Assembly (NCBI RefSeq): GCF_900169505.1
Contig: NZ_LT827021.1
Location: 186,001-250,000, forward strand
From: Arabiibacter massiliensis
GTDB taxonomy: Bacteria; Actinomycetota; Coriobacteriia; Coriobacteriales; Eggerthellaceae
Direction of reading: 5' to 3'
DNA length: 64,000 nt
In this document: positions 25,404 to 35,932 of the stretch, in pieces
How positions within the stretch are numbered: position 1 is the first letter of the stretch
Layout of the letters: every line of letters begins with the position of its first letter
Program-made: the position numbers and the translations under genes
Notes under the pieces: generated by a model
Databases searched by the model: none
The model's input: the letters and a program-made list of their open reading frames with translations, nothing else
Told to the model about the DNA's origin: nothing

Positions 25404-28400
25404 ATGGTGCCTTCGTCCTCCATCTTCGTCCGAGCCGAAAAGCATGATGGGGGGGGGTACCTAGTCTAAGCGCTTTCGCGGCCGCGCTTGCCGCGCTTGC
25501 GGCCGCGCTCGTCCTCGCGCTCGGCGCGGTGCAGCCCGCGTATGCTGAGGGCGGCTTGTGGGGAACATGCAGTTGGGATGTGAGCGGCGACACGCTCACG
25601 GTCGCGCCGAGCGGCGGCGGGCATCAGCTGGACGCAAACATTCCTTGGGGAGACACGAGCCCGCAGCGTCCCAACACGGATGAAGTCAAGAAGATCGTCT
25701 TCAAATCTTCGGGAAGCAATCTGATAACGTTTAAATACGGTTCGGCGGATGGCATGTTCGCCAGCCTTGACAAGGTGGAGGAAATAGACCTCTCCGGCCT
25801 CGACACCTCGCGGTCGTACCTCGACGGCAAGCCGTACGAAGGGGTCACGGGCATGGCCGGCATGTTCAAAGGCTGCGCCAGCCTCGCCACCGTCACCTTC
25901 GGCGATCACTTCGACACCTCGCTGGTGGAGAGCATGGCCGATATGTTCTCCGGCTGCGAGAAGCTCGTGTCGCTGGATATGACGAAGTTCGACACCACGC
26001 GCGTGAAGAGCATGAGCGGCATGTTCGCGGGCTGCTCCTCGCTCGAAAGCCTCGACGTCTCCAAGTTCATCACCTCGAGCGTGGAGGACATGAGCTCGCT
26101 GTTCTCGGGTTGCAGGAAGCTCGACGCGCTCGACCTCACGTCGTTCGACACCGCGCAGGTGACGAGCATGAACGGCATGTTCAAAGACTGCGCGGCTCTC
26201 GCCGACCTCAACCTCTCGGGCTTCAACACCTCGAAGGTCACCGACATGGCCGGCATGTTCGAGGGCTGCACGGCGCTGAAAACCGCCGATCTCTCCTCCT
26301 TCGACACCGCGAACGTGGGGAGCATGGGCTCCCTGTTCGCGGGCGCGGGCTTTGCGCACCTGGACCTCTCGTCCTTCGACACTGCGAACGCGACGGACAT
26401 GGGTTCGCTGTTCGCCGGCTGCTCATCGCTCGTCTCCGTCGATATGGCGGGCGCCATCGCTCGAAGCGGTGCGAATCGGGCGAACCTGTTCCAAGGCTGC
26501 GACGCCCTTGCGGCGGTGAACCTGGGGCAGGGGTTCTCGCTCGATGAGGGTGCCTGGCCTGTGAGCGCGGGGGAGATCGGGGGCACGGGGGCTATGGCCT
26601 CGGGGCAGTGGACGCACCCGCAGGGCGCGGGCTGGCATCTCGCGAAGCCGGTGTCGGGCGCCTACGCGCTGTTCGATTGGGAGGTGCGCAACACGGGGCC
26701 TGCGCTCGCCAAGGTGGAGGGCACCGTGTCCGATCCGGGCCAGGTGGACAGCCGCGCTCCGAAAGGCTGGATCGATGCCGCCGGCAATCCGGTGATATTC
26801 GGCCAAACCGGTGTATCCGACGGCTCCGCTGCCGCGTTCTCCGCCGTTTGGGATCAGGAGCCCTTCTCGCTGGAGAACTACATCGTGTCGCCTTCGTCTC
26901 TGCCGAATGGAGAGTACGATGGAGCGACGCGTCGGGTCACGGTTGTGCCCAAAAACAACTTCGTGGGCGCGGTGACCGGGGTGAGCTATGTCAAGAACGG
27001 CGGCGACGCCTCGTCCGCTGCCCCTAAGGACGCCGGCACCTACGAAGTTGTCTTCAACGCGGCTGATAGCCCGAGCTACAAGGGCAACGGCAGGGCCTCC
27101 CTGGGCTCCTTCGCCATTTCCCCGTACGAGCTGATCAGTGAGGGGCTGTATGCCGTTCTGTCGCCCATATACCAAGGCACTACGGAAAGCACGAACGCGG
27201 CAATCAAGCTCAAAGGCGGTAACATTCCGTGGTTCGACGAGCCTCTCGAGGCTACCGCCTCGGTGAAGTATCCTTGGGGGACTGATCCGACGACTTCTCA
27301 CAACGACGCTACGGTGTCGGAGATTCAGCTCGACAGCAAGAACTACGAGCTCCCCGAGGGGATAAAGCTGGAGCGTCAGTTCTACGAAGTGCTCGAGAAG
27401 ATGACCCCAGCCCTCACCGACTTCTCGATCACGTTGCCGGGGGACTCGTCCACTCATGAGGCCGAATACAGCGGCGGGCCCCAGGCGGCCGAAATAAAGG
27501 CGAAGCAGAATCCGGAAAACATGGGCGAGGTGACCGTCTTCTACACCAAGGAGGGCGGCGGCGCTCCCACGAAGGAGGCTCCGACGGAGCTTGGCACGTA
27601 CCAGGTCACCTTCGACGTGGCCGACGGTGTGGCGTACAAGGCCAAAAAGGGCTTGGATGCCGGCACCTTCTCCATCGTGCCGCGCGCGCTCACGGGGGTG
27701 ACCGCGACGCTGGGAAGCGTCGAGGCCGGCACCACCGTCGAGCCCGACAAGTCCATCGAGCTTACGGGCGGCAGCATCCTTCCCAAGGACGATCCTCTCA
27801 CCGCCACTGCCACGGTGCGGTATCTCTCGGGTACGGCTGCGGGCGACCATGCGGACGCGGTGGTGAAGGACATCGTGCTGACCGACCCCCGCTATACCGC
27901 CCAGGGGCTCATCCTCAATGGCCAGTCGTACACGGTGAATCGCAAAACGCCCAAGGCGAGCGATTTTGAGAACAGCATGCCGACGGGCCCCGTCGCCTAC
28001 AACGGCGCCGAGCAGCCCGTCTCCGTCACCGCGAAGGCGGGCCTGACCGGCATGGGTGCCGTGACCGTTTACTACGCCCAGGGCGAGGAGCCGCCCGCGA
28101 CCGCCGCCCCCAAGGACGCCGGCACGTACGAGGTCACCTTCAAGGTGGCCCAGGGAACGGCGTACGAGGCCGGATCGTTCTCCCTCGGCGAGCTCGTCAT
28201 CAGCCCGATCGCGCTCGACACGAGCGTTGAGGCGGCCCTGCCCGAGGTCTACCAGGGCGCGGGCACCATCGAGAAGACGCCGATCAAGCTCACGGGCGGC
28301 CCCATCCTTTCCGGAGACAGCCCCCTTGACGCCACCGCGACGGTGACGCATCCCTCTTCCGCCAACGGCGCGAACACCTACCAGGACGCTGCGGTGAGCG

Positions 28401-29983
28401 CCATCGAGCTGACCAGCACGAACTACACCGCTGCCAACCTCGTCCTCGAGGATCGGGAGTACACGGTGCTTGCCAAGGGAACGCCCAAGGCTGCCGACTT
28501 CGACATCGGGCCCCTGGCCGACATCGGGTACGACGGCCAGGAGCATCCGGTCTCCGTCACGCCGAAGAGTCCCGACATGGGCGCCGCGACCGTGAAGTAC
28601 GCCAAGGATGGCGGCGATGCCACGTCCATCGTCCCCAAGGACGCCGGCACGTACCAGGTGCTCATCGACGTAGCCGACAGCACGAAGTTCTGGGACGCCC
28701 AGGGCCTCGACGGCGGCACCTTCACCATCGAGAAGCGCGAGCTGAACGGCGATGAGGCGGCCTCCGGCCTCGGCACCATCCGCGACGCCACGAGCGCCCA
28801 GAACGTGTCCGTCATGCTCACCGGCGGCAACATCGTGCCGGGCGAGAAGGTGACGGCTACGGCCTCCGAGATCAGGTTCCCCTCCGCGGACGTGCTCGGG
28901 CCGCACAAAGACGGCAAGGTGACGCTCGCGCCGCTTCCGGCCGATTCGAATTACCGGCTGCCCGGCGACAGCCTCATGCTCACCGAGCAGGACTACAACG
29001 TGTCCGAGAAGCCCGTTCCCACCGTCGACCAGTTCGTCGCGACCCCCGTCACGGCCGAGTACGACGGTGCGGGGCACGGGGCCTCGGTGGCTTCGAAGGA
29101 CGGCGTCGGCGCCGCGACGAACCTGCGCTACCTCAAGGGCGCGACGCCCATCGAGGGCGCTCCCATCGATGCGGGCGCCTACGCGGTCATGTTCGATGTG
29201 GAGGAGGGCTCGGGTTACTCCGCCGCGAAGGACGTCGTGGCGCAGGGCGCCGTAATCGTCACGCCGCGCGTGCTTGACAACACCTCAAGTGCCCAGCTGG
29301 CCGCGGTTCCGCAGCGCACGCTTACGGCTACGAACGTGGCCGTGACCCTGTCGGGCGGCCGCATCCTCTCCGGCGAGATCCAGGCGACCGCTTCGAGCGT
29401 GTCCTACCCCTCGGCGTCGGCTGTCGGACCCCATGATGACGCGACGGTGAAGGTGGCCTCGCTCGCGGACGCCCCCAACTACGCCCTGCCGGCGGACGGC
29501 CTCGTGCTGACGGACCAGGCCTACACGGTGACCGCCGCGCCCTATCCCATCCTCAACGGGCAGAACGGCTCGTGGGAGCAGGGCTCCGACGAGGGCCTGA
29601 GCGTGCGCGTTGACGCCGACATCGACAAGCACCGCGAAACCTACGTGGACGACAAGCTCGTCGACCCCTCGAACTATACGGTGACGGAGGGCTCCACCAT
29701 CGTGATGCTGAAGCCCGCCTACCTGGCCACGCTGGCCCCTGGCGCCCACACGCTGCGCCTCGTCTTCGAGGACGGCATCGCCGAGACCGCGTTCACGGTG
29801 GCCGAGGCGTCCGGCTCAGGCGGCTCAGGCGGCGGCTCGGGCTCCGGCAGCGGGTCGGACGGCTCGGGCGCGTCCGACCTGGCGCCCACGGGCGACGCCG
29901 TCGCGCCCTTCGCGCTTGCGGCCGTCGTGCTGGCCGGCCTCGCCGGTGCCGTGCTGAGCGTCGCCCGCCGCGCGAGGCGCTAG
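25404..29983 (+). CDS. BspA-like/MBG-repeat LAxTG surface protein, out of frame at a 9-G tract
   Basis: ATG 25404 begins MVPSSSIFVRAEKHDGGG and, with the 9-G tract at 25449-25457, stops at 25469. The main body lies in the +1-shifted frame from 25457 (signal peptide ending AVQPAYA, then about 1490 residues). One extra G would join them. The body has about nine DUF285 repeats of about 24 residues (MFKGCASLATV, LSGFNTSKVTDM). About five repeats of about 170 residues follow, with APKDAGTYEV-type strands resembling MBG/Ig-like domains. A Gly/Ser linker and LAPTGDA plus membrane helix and RRARR close it. It is probably a phase-variable wall-anchored adhesin. Confidence 0.8.
25449..25457 (+). repeat. 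Poly-G tract (9 G), candidate phase-variation switch
   Basis: Nine G between GAT and TACCTAGTC. The reading frame from ATG 25404 is closed 12 bases later with 9 G and is continuous into the 1,490-residue body with 10 G. Confidence 0.8.
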
Positions 29984-29991
29984 CCGGCAAA

Positions 29992-30032
29992 CGGATGGCG
30001 GGGGAGCGTTCCCGCCATCCGCTATTCTTTTT
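29992..30032. terminator. Bidirectional intrinsic terminator
   Basis: CGGATGGCGGG / CCCGCCATCCG with an 8-nt loop, then CTATTCTTTTT. It separates the surface-protein island from the convergent MerR gene and overlaps that gene's stop. Confidence 0.88.
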
Positions 30033-30789
30033 GGCGGGCCCCCACCACCCAGGCGCGGTGGTAGTCCCAGCGACCGGCGTCGTCGGTGGCCGTGAGCAGG
30101 TAGCTGCCCACGACGGCCTCAGGCTCCACGCCCTGGCGCGCGGCCTCGGCGAACAGCTCCGCGGCGTTGCTCTCGCTGGCGGTGGGCGACACCTTGAGCA
30201 GGCATTCCCGGCACGTGGACGCGTCGTCGGAGGGGGAGCGCCTCCACAGCGCCTCGCCCGCGCCCGCCCGCGCGTCGGCCACCGCCTCGAGCACGGTACC
30301 GGGCGCGTCGGCGCGGATGAGCACGCCGTAGTTCCACGGCTCCTCCACGAGCAGCTTCCAGGGGGCGGGCGTGGCGTAGTCGATGGCGCTCAGGCTCTCG
30401 AGGGCCGGCGCGCTCGGCCGCATGCCCGCGCGCTCGAGCTCCTCGAGGCGGACGTTCAGCGTGCGCTGGCGGGCCAGGCGCGCCCGCGTGGCCTCGAGCT
30501 CGGCGATGCGGCGCTCCACGTCGTCCTCGGTGCGGGCGAGCGCCTCGTCCAGCCCGCGCGCCGAGAGCGCCCGGTACCCTTCCAGCTCGCGCACCGGCAC
30601 GCCGAGCTTGCGGTAGAAGGCGATCTCGCTCGCCTCGATGAGGTCGTGCAGCGAGTAGCGCCGGTAGCCGTTCTGCTCGCCGCGTCCCGCGCGCACGAGG
30701 CCCTGGCTCTCCCAGTAGCGCAGCGTGGACGGCGCGATCCGCAGGAAGCGGGCCGCGTCCTTGATGTCGTAGTGCCGGGCGGCGCCCAT
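30022..30789 (-). CDS. MerR-family transcriptional regulator
   Basis: 255 aa. The N-terminal MerR winged helix covers residues 5-75 (YDIKDAARFLRIAPSTLRYW, then GYRRYSLHDLIEASEIAFYR). A dimerisation coiled coil runs from about 80 to 125 (LARTEDDVERRIAELEATRA). A C-terminal effector domain of about 125 residues carries CRECL and ends VGARQKE. The size suggests a multidrug- or ligand-sensing MerR rather than a metal sensor. It diverges from a MATE efflux gene whose promoter has the 19-bp spacer with central dyad that MerR proteins distort to activate. Confidence 0.9.
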   Translation of the reverse strand: MGAARHYDIKDAARFLRIAPSTLRYWESQGLVRAGRGEQNGYRRYSLHDLIEASEIAFYRKLGVPVRELEGYRALSARGLDEALARTEDDVERRIAELEATRARLARQRTLNVRLEELERAGMRPSAPALESLSAIDYATPAPWKLLVEEPWNYGVLIRADAPGTVLEAVADARAGAGEALWRRSPSDDASTCRECLLKVSPTASESNAAELFAEAARQGVEPEAVVGSYLLTATDDAGRWDYHRAWVVGARQKE

Positions 30790-30843
30790 GGCGCTCCTCC
30801 TCCGCGTCGTTTGAAGATTCGGAGAATCCTCAGGAATGCAGGT

Positions 30844-30874
30844 TTGACCTTCAAGCAGCTTTAAGGTTTAGAGT
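30844..30874 (+). promoter_or_regulatory. MerR-type promoter with 19-bp spacer and dyad
   Basis: The -35 is TTGACC (30844-30849) and the -10 is TAGAGT (30869-30874), separated by exactly 19 bp. The spacer carries the dyad ACCTTCAAGC-A-GCTTTAAGGT (30847-30867), with 9 of 10 positions symmetric. This is the textbook MerR-family operator layout and points toward the MATE gene. Confidence 0.85.
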
Positions 30875-30920
30875 ACCATGCGATATAAATCTTTGGCAAA
30901 TCACGTAGCGGAGCGACATC

Positions 30921-32261
30921 ATGATCACGAAAAGCATGTTGAGGGAATACCTCAAGTACATCCTGCCCACGATGCTCACGTTCACGCTGGCCGGCGTGTA
31001 CAGCATCGTCGACGGCATCTTCGTGGGGCACGCGGTGGGCGACGCGGGGCTGGCCGGCGTGAACGTGGCCTTTCCGCTGGTGGCGCTCATCATGGCGGTG
31101 GGCACGGGCATCGGCATGGGCGGCGGCGTCATCTCGTCCATCGCGCGCGGCGCGGGCGACGAGGCGAGGTCCCGCCGCGCCGTGGGCACCACGTTTCTCA
31201 TGCTCGTCGTGGCGGCCGTGCCCATCATGGCGCTCCTGTTCGCGTTCGGCGGGCAGATATGCGAGCTTTTGGGCGGGCGCGGCGAGACGCTGGCCCAGGC
31301 GAGCGCGTACATCGCTGTCATCGCGTGGGGCGTTCCGTTCCAGATCGTGGTCACGGGCTGCACGCCGCTCATCCGCAACCAGGGCAAGGTGGGCTACGCC
31401 ATGGCCGTGCAGGTGCTGGCCGGCCTCATGAACGTGGCGCTGGACTACGTGTTCGTCATCCTGCTGGGCGCGGGCACGGCGGGCGCCGCCGAGGCTACGG
31501 TGCTCTCGCAAGTGGCGGCCTTCTTCCTCGTGCTCGCGTTCTTCCTGCGCAAGGGCAACCGCATCGCCCTGCGCGACCTCAAGCCCGACGCGCGCATTGC
31601 CGGCCATGCGCTCAAGCTGGGGCTTGCGCCGTTCGGCCTGACGCTTCTGCCCGAGGCCACGGTGGTGGCCATCAACGTGAACCTGGCGGTCTACGGCGGC
31701 GAGACGGCGCTTGCGGCCTACGCGGTGGTGTCCTACACCGCCTGCGTCATCCAGATGCTCATCCAGGGCGTCGGCGACGGCAGCCAGCCGCTCATCTCCA
31801 AGCACTACGGCGCGGGCGACGCCGACGGCGTGCGGCGCTTCCGCAACACGAACTACCTGATCACCATCAGCCTGGGCGTGCTGGGCCTTGCGGCCATGTA
31901 CCTTCTGCGCGACGAGGTGCCGCTTCTGTTCGGCGCGTCGGAGTCCACGGCGGGGCTCATCGCGTGGGCGCTGCCGGTGTTCTCCACGGCGTACGTGTTC
32001 TACGGCTTCACGCACGCGTCCACGTCGTACTTCTACGCGGTTGACGACGCGAAGGCCTCCAACGCCATCGTGTACGGCGAGGCGGCGCTCGTGGTCGTGG
32101 TGGTGTTCGGCATGGCGGCGCTGTTCGGGCTGGACGGCATCTGGTTCTCGGTGACCGTCGTGCAGATGGTCCTGGCCGTCGTGGCCGGAGCGCTTCTACG
32201 CTACCGGCACCGCGCGCGCGAGCGCCGGCGCGCCCCCGAGCCGGCGCGCGAGGGCTGCTAG
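30921..32261 (+). CDS. MATE-family multidrug/cation efflux transporter
   Basis: 446 aa with 12 predicted helices in two homologous halves. Typical segments are [20 protein letters not shown] at the N-terminus, [37 protein letters not shown], and in the second half [18 protein letters not shown]. Such transporters export drugs or metabolites in exchange for Na+ or H+. The start is the ATG at 30921 with GCGGAGCG upstream. Expression is probably induced through the divergent MerR regulator. The stop codon shares CTAG with convergent msrAB. Confidence 0.93.
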   Translation: MITKSMLREYLKYILPTMLTFTLAGVYSIVDGIFVGHAVGDAGLAGVNVAFPLVALIMAVGTGIGMGGGVISSIARGAGDEARSRRAVGTTFLMLVVAAVPIMALLFAFGGQICELLGGRGETLAQASAYIAVIAWGVPFQIVVTGCTPLIRNQGKVGYAMAVQVLAGLMNVALDYVFVILLGAGTAGAAEATVLSQVAAFFLVLAFFLRKGNRIALRDLKPDARIAGHALKLGLAPFGLTLLPEATVVAINVNLAVYGGETALAAYAVVSYTACVIQMLIQGVGDGSQPLISKHYGAGDADGVRRFRNTNYLITISLGVLGLAAMYLLRDEVPLLFGASESTAGLIAWALPVFSTAYVFYGFTHASTSYFYAVDDAKASNAIVYGEAALVVVVVFGMAALFGLDGIWFSVTVVQMVLAVVAGALLRYRHRARERRRAPEPAREGC

Positions 32262-33427
32262 CGGGCGGTTGCGGCCGCCTCGCGCTCGACGAGGGGCTTG
32301 AGGTAGCCGTAGCCCTCCTCGTCCATGCGCTCAAAGGGCACGAACCGCAGCGCCGCGCTGTTGATGCAGTAGCGCAGGCCGCCCGCCTCGGCGGGGCCGT
32401 CGGTGAACACGTGGCCCAGGTGCGCGTCGCCCGCGCGGCTTCGCACCTCGGTGCGCAGGGTGCCGAGGCTCCGGTCAAGCCGCTCGGTCACGACGCCGCG
32501 CGCGATGGGGCGCGTGAACGCCGGCCATCCGCAGCCCGAGTCGAACTTGTCGCTGCTGGCGAACAGGGGCTCGCCGCTGGTCACATCCACGTATATGCCG
32601 TGCGCGAACGTGCGGTCGTAGGCGTTGCGGAACGGCGGCTCGGTGGCGGCGAGCCGCGTGACGCGGTACTGCTCGGGCGTGAGCTCGCGGCGCAGCACGT
32701 CGTCGGGGGCGGGGGCGTAGCCGGCCTCGCGGATGCGCGCGGCGGCATCCTCGCGCGAGGCGGCGGGCGTCTCTGCGTCGAAGGATGCGGCGGGCTCGGG
32801 CGCGCACGGGACGCTCTCGGGCTCGCACAGCCCGTCGGCCTCGCGGCACGCGCGCCCTTCGGCGAGCCCCATGCGCCGGACGAACGCGTCGGCCCGGCCC
32901 AGGTCCACATGGCAGTAGCCGCCCGGGTTCTTCCCCAGGTAGTCCTGGTGGTAGTCCTCGGCGGGGTAGAAGCCGTCGAGGGGCTCCACCTCCACGGCCA
33001 GTGGCTTGTCGTAGCGCGCCTGCTGGCGCAAGAGCGCCGACTCGATGGCGGGCAGGTCGGCCTCGTCGGTCCAGTAGATGCCCGTGCGGTACTGGGTGCC
33101 CCGGTCGTTGCCCTGGCGGTTCACGCTCGTGGGGTCGATGGTCTCGAAGAACGCGTCCAGCAGCACGTCGGTGGGCAGCACGCGCGCGTCGTAGGCCACG
33201 GCCACGGTTTCCGCATGCCCGGTGTTCCAACGGCATACGTCCTGGTAGGTGGGGTTCTCGGTGGAGCCGTTCGCGTAGCCCGCCACCGTCGCGCGCACGC
33301 CCGGCAGACGCTTGAGGAAGGCCTCGAGCCCCCAGAAGCAGCCGCCCGCGAGATGCAGCGTGCGCAGGTCGTCGGGGCTTTCGGGCAGCGCGCCGGCATC
33401 GGGTCTGCGCGGTGAGGCATTCGTCAT
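32258..33427 (-). CDS. msrAB: Bifunctional peptide methionine sulfoxide reductase MsrA/MsrB
   Basis: 389 aa fusion that repairs both Met-S-oxide and Met-R-oxide. The MsrA half (residues about 25-190) has the catalytic motif GGCFWGLEA and later [16 protein letters not shown] and [13 protein letters not shown] 50-residue Ala/Glu/Pro-rich linker follows. The MsrB half (about 245-375) has [23 protein letters not shown] and the catalytic Cys in [10 protein letters not shown]. The CxxC zinc-site pairs present in many MsrB proteins are not seen. Start: ATG at 33427 with AGGAAGG; the longer frame upstream is unlikely. No signal peptide, so it is cytoplasmic. Confidence 0.95.
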   Translation of the reverse strand: MTNASPRRPDAGALPESPDDLRTLHLAGGCFWGLEAFLKRLPGVRATVAGYANGSTENPTYQDVCRWNTGHAETVAVAYDARVLPTDVLLDAFFETIDPTSVNRQGNDRGTQYRTGIYWTDEADLPAIESALLRQQARYDKPLAVEVEPLDGFYPAEDYHQDYLGKNPGGYCHVDLGRADAFVRRMGLAEGRACREADGLCEPESVPCAPEPAASFDAETPAASREDAAARIREAGYAPAPDDVLRRELTPEQYRVTRLAATEPPFRNAYDRTFAHGIYVDVTSGEPLFASSDKFDSGCGWPAFTRPIARGVVTERLDRSLGTLRTEVRSRAGDAHLGHVFTDGPAEAGGLRYCINSAALRFVPFERMDEEGYGYLKPLVEREAAATAR

Positions 33428-33559
33428 GGATGTTCCTTCCTCGCGGGGTCGCGCACATGGTAGCGCGGCGCACGCCCGGCGGGCGAGCCTGCGCCGAATC
33501 GTCACTTTGCCGTAGCGCTCCCGCGTGCGTGCGTTTCCGCGGCCTCTTCCCGAAAAAAG

Positions 33560-33680
33560 GCGCGCAATGGACGATTCCGCGGCTCGGGACGGCCGATTCC
33601 GCGCCGTTTCTTCCTCCTGAGATCGAAGAAAGCCCAGGTGGATATACCTTCATTCTAGTAGCAATTCGTCCATTGCGCGC
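33560..33680. repeat. Intergenic long-stem element E
   Basis: Within the 403-bp gap 33428-33830. Arms GCGCGCAATGGACGA (33560-33574) and its exact complement 33666-33680 frame a 91-nt loop containing GCCCAGGTGG (33632-33641), the reverse complement of the core in element B (CCACCTGGGC). Weaker pairing continues outside the arms. I see nothing recognisable in the remaining 150 bp except a T-rich stretch before the next RBS. Confidence 0.7.
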
Positions 33681-33830
33681 AAAAACTTGGAAGGGGGAGC
33701 GAAAATCCCGCTTCGACGGAGCGAAACGCGGGCTTGACCGATGGTTCGCTTCACCGTATCATTGAACCGCTAAAGCTGGATCGCCTCTCAACGATGCGCA
33801 ACTCCAGCTCTTTCTTTTTTTGGAGGCGCC

Positions 33831-34712
33831 ATGCGATACGAAAAACCCTGGTTGTCAGTGGAAGAGCAAGCTGATCTGCTTATCGAGAAGAAGGGGTTGA
33901 TCTGCGATCGCGGCCGCCTTGTCAAGCACCTCGAAGAGGTTGGGTACTATCGGCTTTCAGCCTATTGGTTCCCCTATAAGACGAAGAACGAGAAAGGCGA
34001 GGGCATCTTTCGGCCGGGCACTGATTTCGCTTTCGTGTGGCGTACGTACGTGTTCGACAAGAAGCTCCGTCTGCTCATGTTCGATGCGGTCGAGAGAATC
34101 GAGGTGTTCGTCAAAAATCGTATTGCCTGCCTGATGGCGGCTGCTGCAGGACCGTTCGGTTATCCAGACGAGGATGCTCCTCGGTTGAAGAACGAATACC
34201 GCAAAGCAAGAAGAACCGAGCAGTTCATCAAGCATTTCGACGTTTTGTACGGCGATAGCCACGAACTCCCTCCCTACTGGATGATGATGGAGGTCGTTTC
34301 GATGGGCACAGTCGAATCGCTGTACAGCCATATTCCGGTCGAGGCAAGGGTGGCTGTGGCGGATGCGTTCGCGGTCAAGGTCCCGGTCATGAAAAGCTGG
34401 CTGTCGGTTGCGCGCGTTGCGCGCAATGCGTGCTGCCATCATTCGCGCGTCTGGAACCGTATCTGGGGCGTCGCCCCGGCCGTTCCGAGGAATTGGACGG
34501 ATTTCGAGGCCGACTCCCATCGCACGTTTGCCGTGCTCACGGTCTTCAACTACATGCTGAGCTGCATAAAGCCGGGACATTCGTGGGGCCTCAAAGTGAA
34601 AGCCCTGCTCGAAGAGTACGAGGACGTGCCCAAAGAGAAGCTCGGCTTTCCTTCCGATTGGGAGTCGATGAAGGCATGGAGCGGAGGGCCGTTGCTGCCT
34701 GCGTCCCGGTGA
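33831..34712 (+). CDS. Abi_2 (AbiD/AbiF-like) abortive infection protein
   Basis: 293 aa, full length for the Abi_2 family. The N-terminus KPWLSVEEQADLLIEKKGL and GYYRLSAYWFPYK, and the later FDKKLRLLMFDAVERIEVFVKNRIA, are family hallmarks. A HEPN-type RNase motif is visible as RNACCHH (R-x4-H) near residue 200, followed by RVWNR. Family members are phage-triggered toxins that stop growth of infected cells. There is no neighbouring partner gene. RBS TGGAGG precedes the ATG. The codon use is less GC-rich than its neighbours (many AAG/AAA/TTC/TAT codons), consistent with horizontal acquisition. Confidence 0.9.
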   Translation: MRYEKPWLSVEEQADLLIEKKGLICDRGRLVKHLEEVGYYRLSAYWFPYKTKNEKGEGIFRPGTDFAFVWRTYVFDKKLRLLMFDAVERIEVFVKNRIACLMAAAAGPFGYPDEDAPRLKNEYRKARRTEQFIKHFDVLYGDSHELPPYWMMMEVVSMGTVESLYSHIPVEARVAVADAFAVKVPVMKSWLSVARVARNACCHHSRVWNRIWGVAPAVPRNWTDFEADSHRTFAVLTVFNYMLSCIKPGHSWGLKVKALLEEYEDVPKEKLGFPSDWESMKAWSGGPLLPASR

Positions 34713-34757
34713 GCCGTCCGCCGACCGGGAGATTTTGCGCGAACTGTTTCCATTTCG

Positions 34758-34785
34758 ATGACAATTGAGCGCCGTGCCCTATACT
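34758..34785 (+). promoter_or_regulatory. Sigma-70-like promoter of trxB
   Basis: ATGACA (34758-34763), a 16-bp spacer, then TATACT (34780-34785), 32 bp before the start codon. Confidence 0.6.
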
Positions 34786-34817
34786 GGGCGTAAAACGACG
34801 CGAACCAGGGAGGCATC

Positions 34818-35789
34818 ATGACCGAGGAACTGCAGGACAACGAGACGTCTGCCGCGTGCAAGGCGGCGGACGGGGATGTGATCGACGTCGCCGTCATCGG
34901 CGCCGGGCCGGCCGGGCTCACCGCAGGGCTCTATGCGGCGCGCGCGGGGCTGAACGCAGTGCTGTTCGAACGCATCGCGCCGGGCGGGCAGCTCGCGCAG
35001 ACCGAGCACATGGAGAACTACCCCGGCTTCCCCGAAGGGTCGAACGGCTTCGAGCTGGCCTTCGCCATGAAGCAGCAGGCCGACCGCTTCGGCGTGAACC
35101 ACGTGGGCGAGGAGGTGGTGGCGGTCGACTTCACGCAGAACCCGAAGCTGCTTAAGACCGCCTTCAAGGAGTACCGCGCCAAGAGCGTGATCATCGCGAC
35201 CGGCGCGCGCCCGCGCAAGCTGGGCCTCGAGCTGGAGGACGAGCTGCAGGGCCGCGGCGTGTCGTATTGCGCCACGTGCGACGGCAACTTCTTCCGCGAC
35301 CGCACGGTGATGGTGGTGGGCGGCGGCAACACGGCCGCGGCCGACGCCATCTACCTGTCGCGCATCTGCAAGAAGGTGTACCTGGTGCACCGCCGCGACA
35401 AGCTGCGCGCCACCGCCATCTACCACAAGCGCCTGGAGGACCTGCCCAACCTCGAGTTCGTGTGGAACGCCGTGCCGCGCAGGCTCGTGGCCGACGAGGG
35501 CATGCTGGCCGGGGTGCGGGTGGAGATGCTCGAGACGGGCGAGGAGCGCGACATCGCCGTGGACGGCCTGTTCGTGGCCGTGGGCACCGAGCCCAACACC
35601 GAGTTTCTGGACGGCGCGCTCACGCTGGACGAGACGGGCTACATCGTGGCCGACGAGTCGGGCGAGACGGAGGTGCCGGGCGTCTACGCGGCCGGCGACG
35701 TGCGCACGAAGGGCCTGCGCCAGGTGGTCACCGCCGTGTCCGACGGCGCCCTCTGCGCCGAGGAGGCCGCCGAGTACCTGGCCATCTGA
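34818..35789 (+). CDS. trxB: Thioredoxin reductase
   Basis: 323 aa low-Mr flavoprotein disulfide reductase. The FAD-binding GxGxxG motif is VIGAGPAGLTAG (residues 26-37). The redox-active CATC has Cys151 and Cys154. The NAD(P)H fold has VVGGGNTAAADA with the basic HRRDKLRA typical of NADPH use. The closing FAD motif is GVYAAGDVRTKGLRQ. An extra 20 residues precede the FAD fold. It would recycle the thioredoxin encoded at 18243. RBS GGGAGG is upstream of the ATG. Confidence 0.95.
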   Translation: MTEELQDNETSAACKAADGDVIDVAVIGAGPAGLTAGLYAARAGLNAVLFERIAPGGQLAQTEHMENYPGFPEGSNGFELAFAMKQQADRFGVNHVGEEVVAVDFTQNPKLLKTAFKEYRAKSVIIATGARPRKLGLELEDELQGRGVSYCATCDGNFFRDRTVMVVGGGNTAAADAIYLSRICKKVYLVHRRDKLRATAIYHKRLEDLPNLEFVWNAVPRRLVADEGMLAGVRVEMLETGEERDIAVDGLFVAVGTEPNTEFLDGALTLDETGYIVADESGETEVPGVYAAGDVRTKGLRQVVTAVSDGALCAEEAAEYLAI

Positions 35790-35805
35790 CGAGAGGTGCA
35801 TGCGG

Positions 35806-35831
35806 CCGGTTCATCTGCTATCATGAACCGG
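35806..35831 (+). terminator. Hairpin after trxB
   Basis: CCGGTTCAT / ATGAACCGG with an 8-nt loop, 17 bases behind the trxB stop. It is followed shortly by a stronger terminator. Confidence 0.5.
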
Positions 35832-35840
35832 TTACAGCGA

Positions 35841-35876
35841 AGCGCCCGCTTCCGCATGCTGGAGGCGGGCGTTCTT
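35841..35876 (+). terminator. Intrinsic terminator between trxB and prfA
   Basis: AGCGCCCGC / GCGGGCGTT stem with a 15-nt loop followed by CTT. Confidence 0.6.
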
Positions 35877-35932
35877 GGCGCGCAGGGTCGCGCCGGGGCG
35901 GAACCATACCACGTGCGAAGGGCAGCGTTCAC

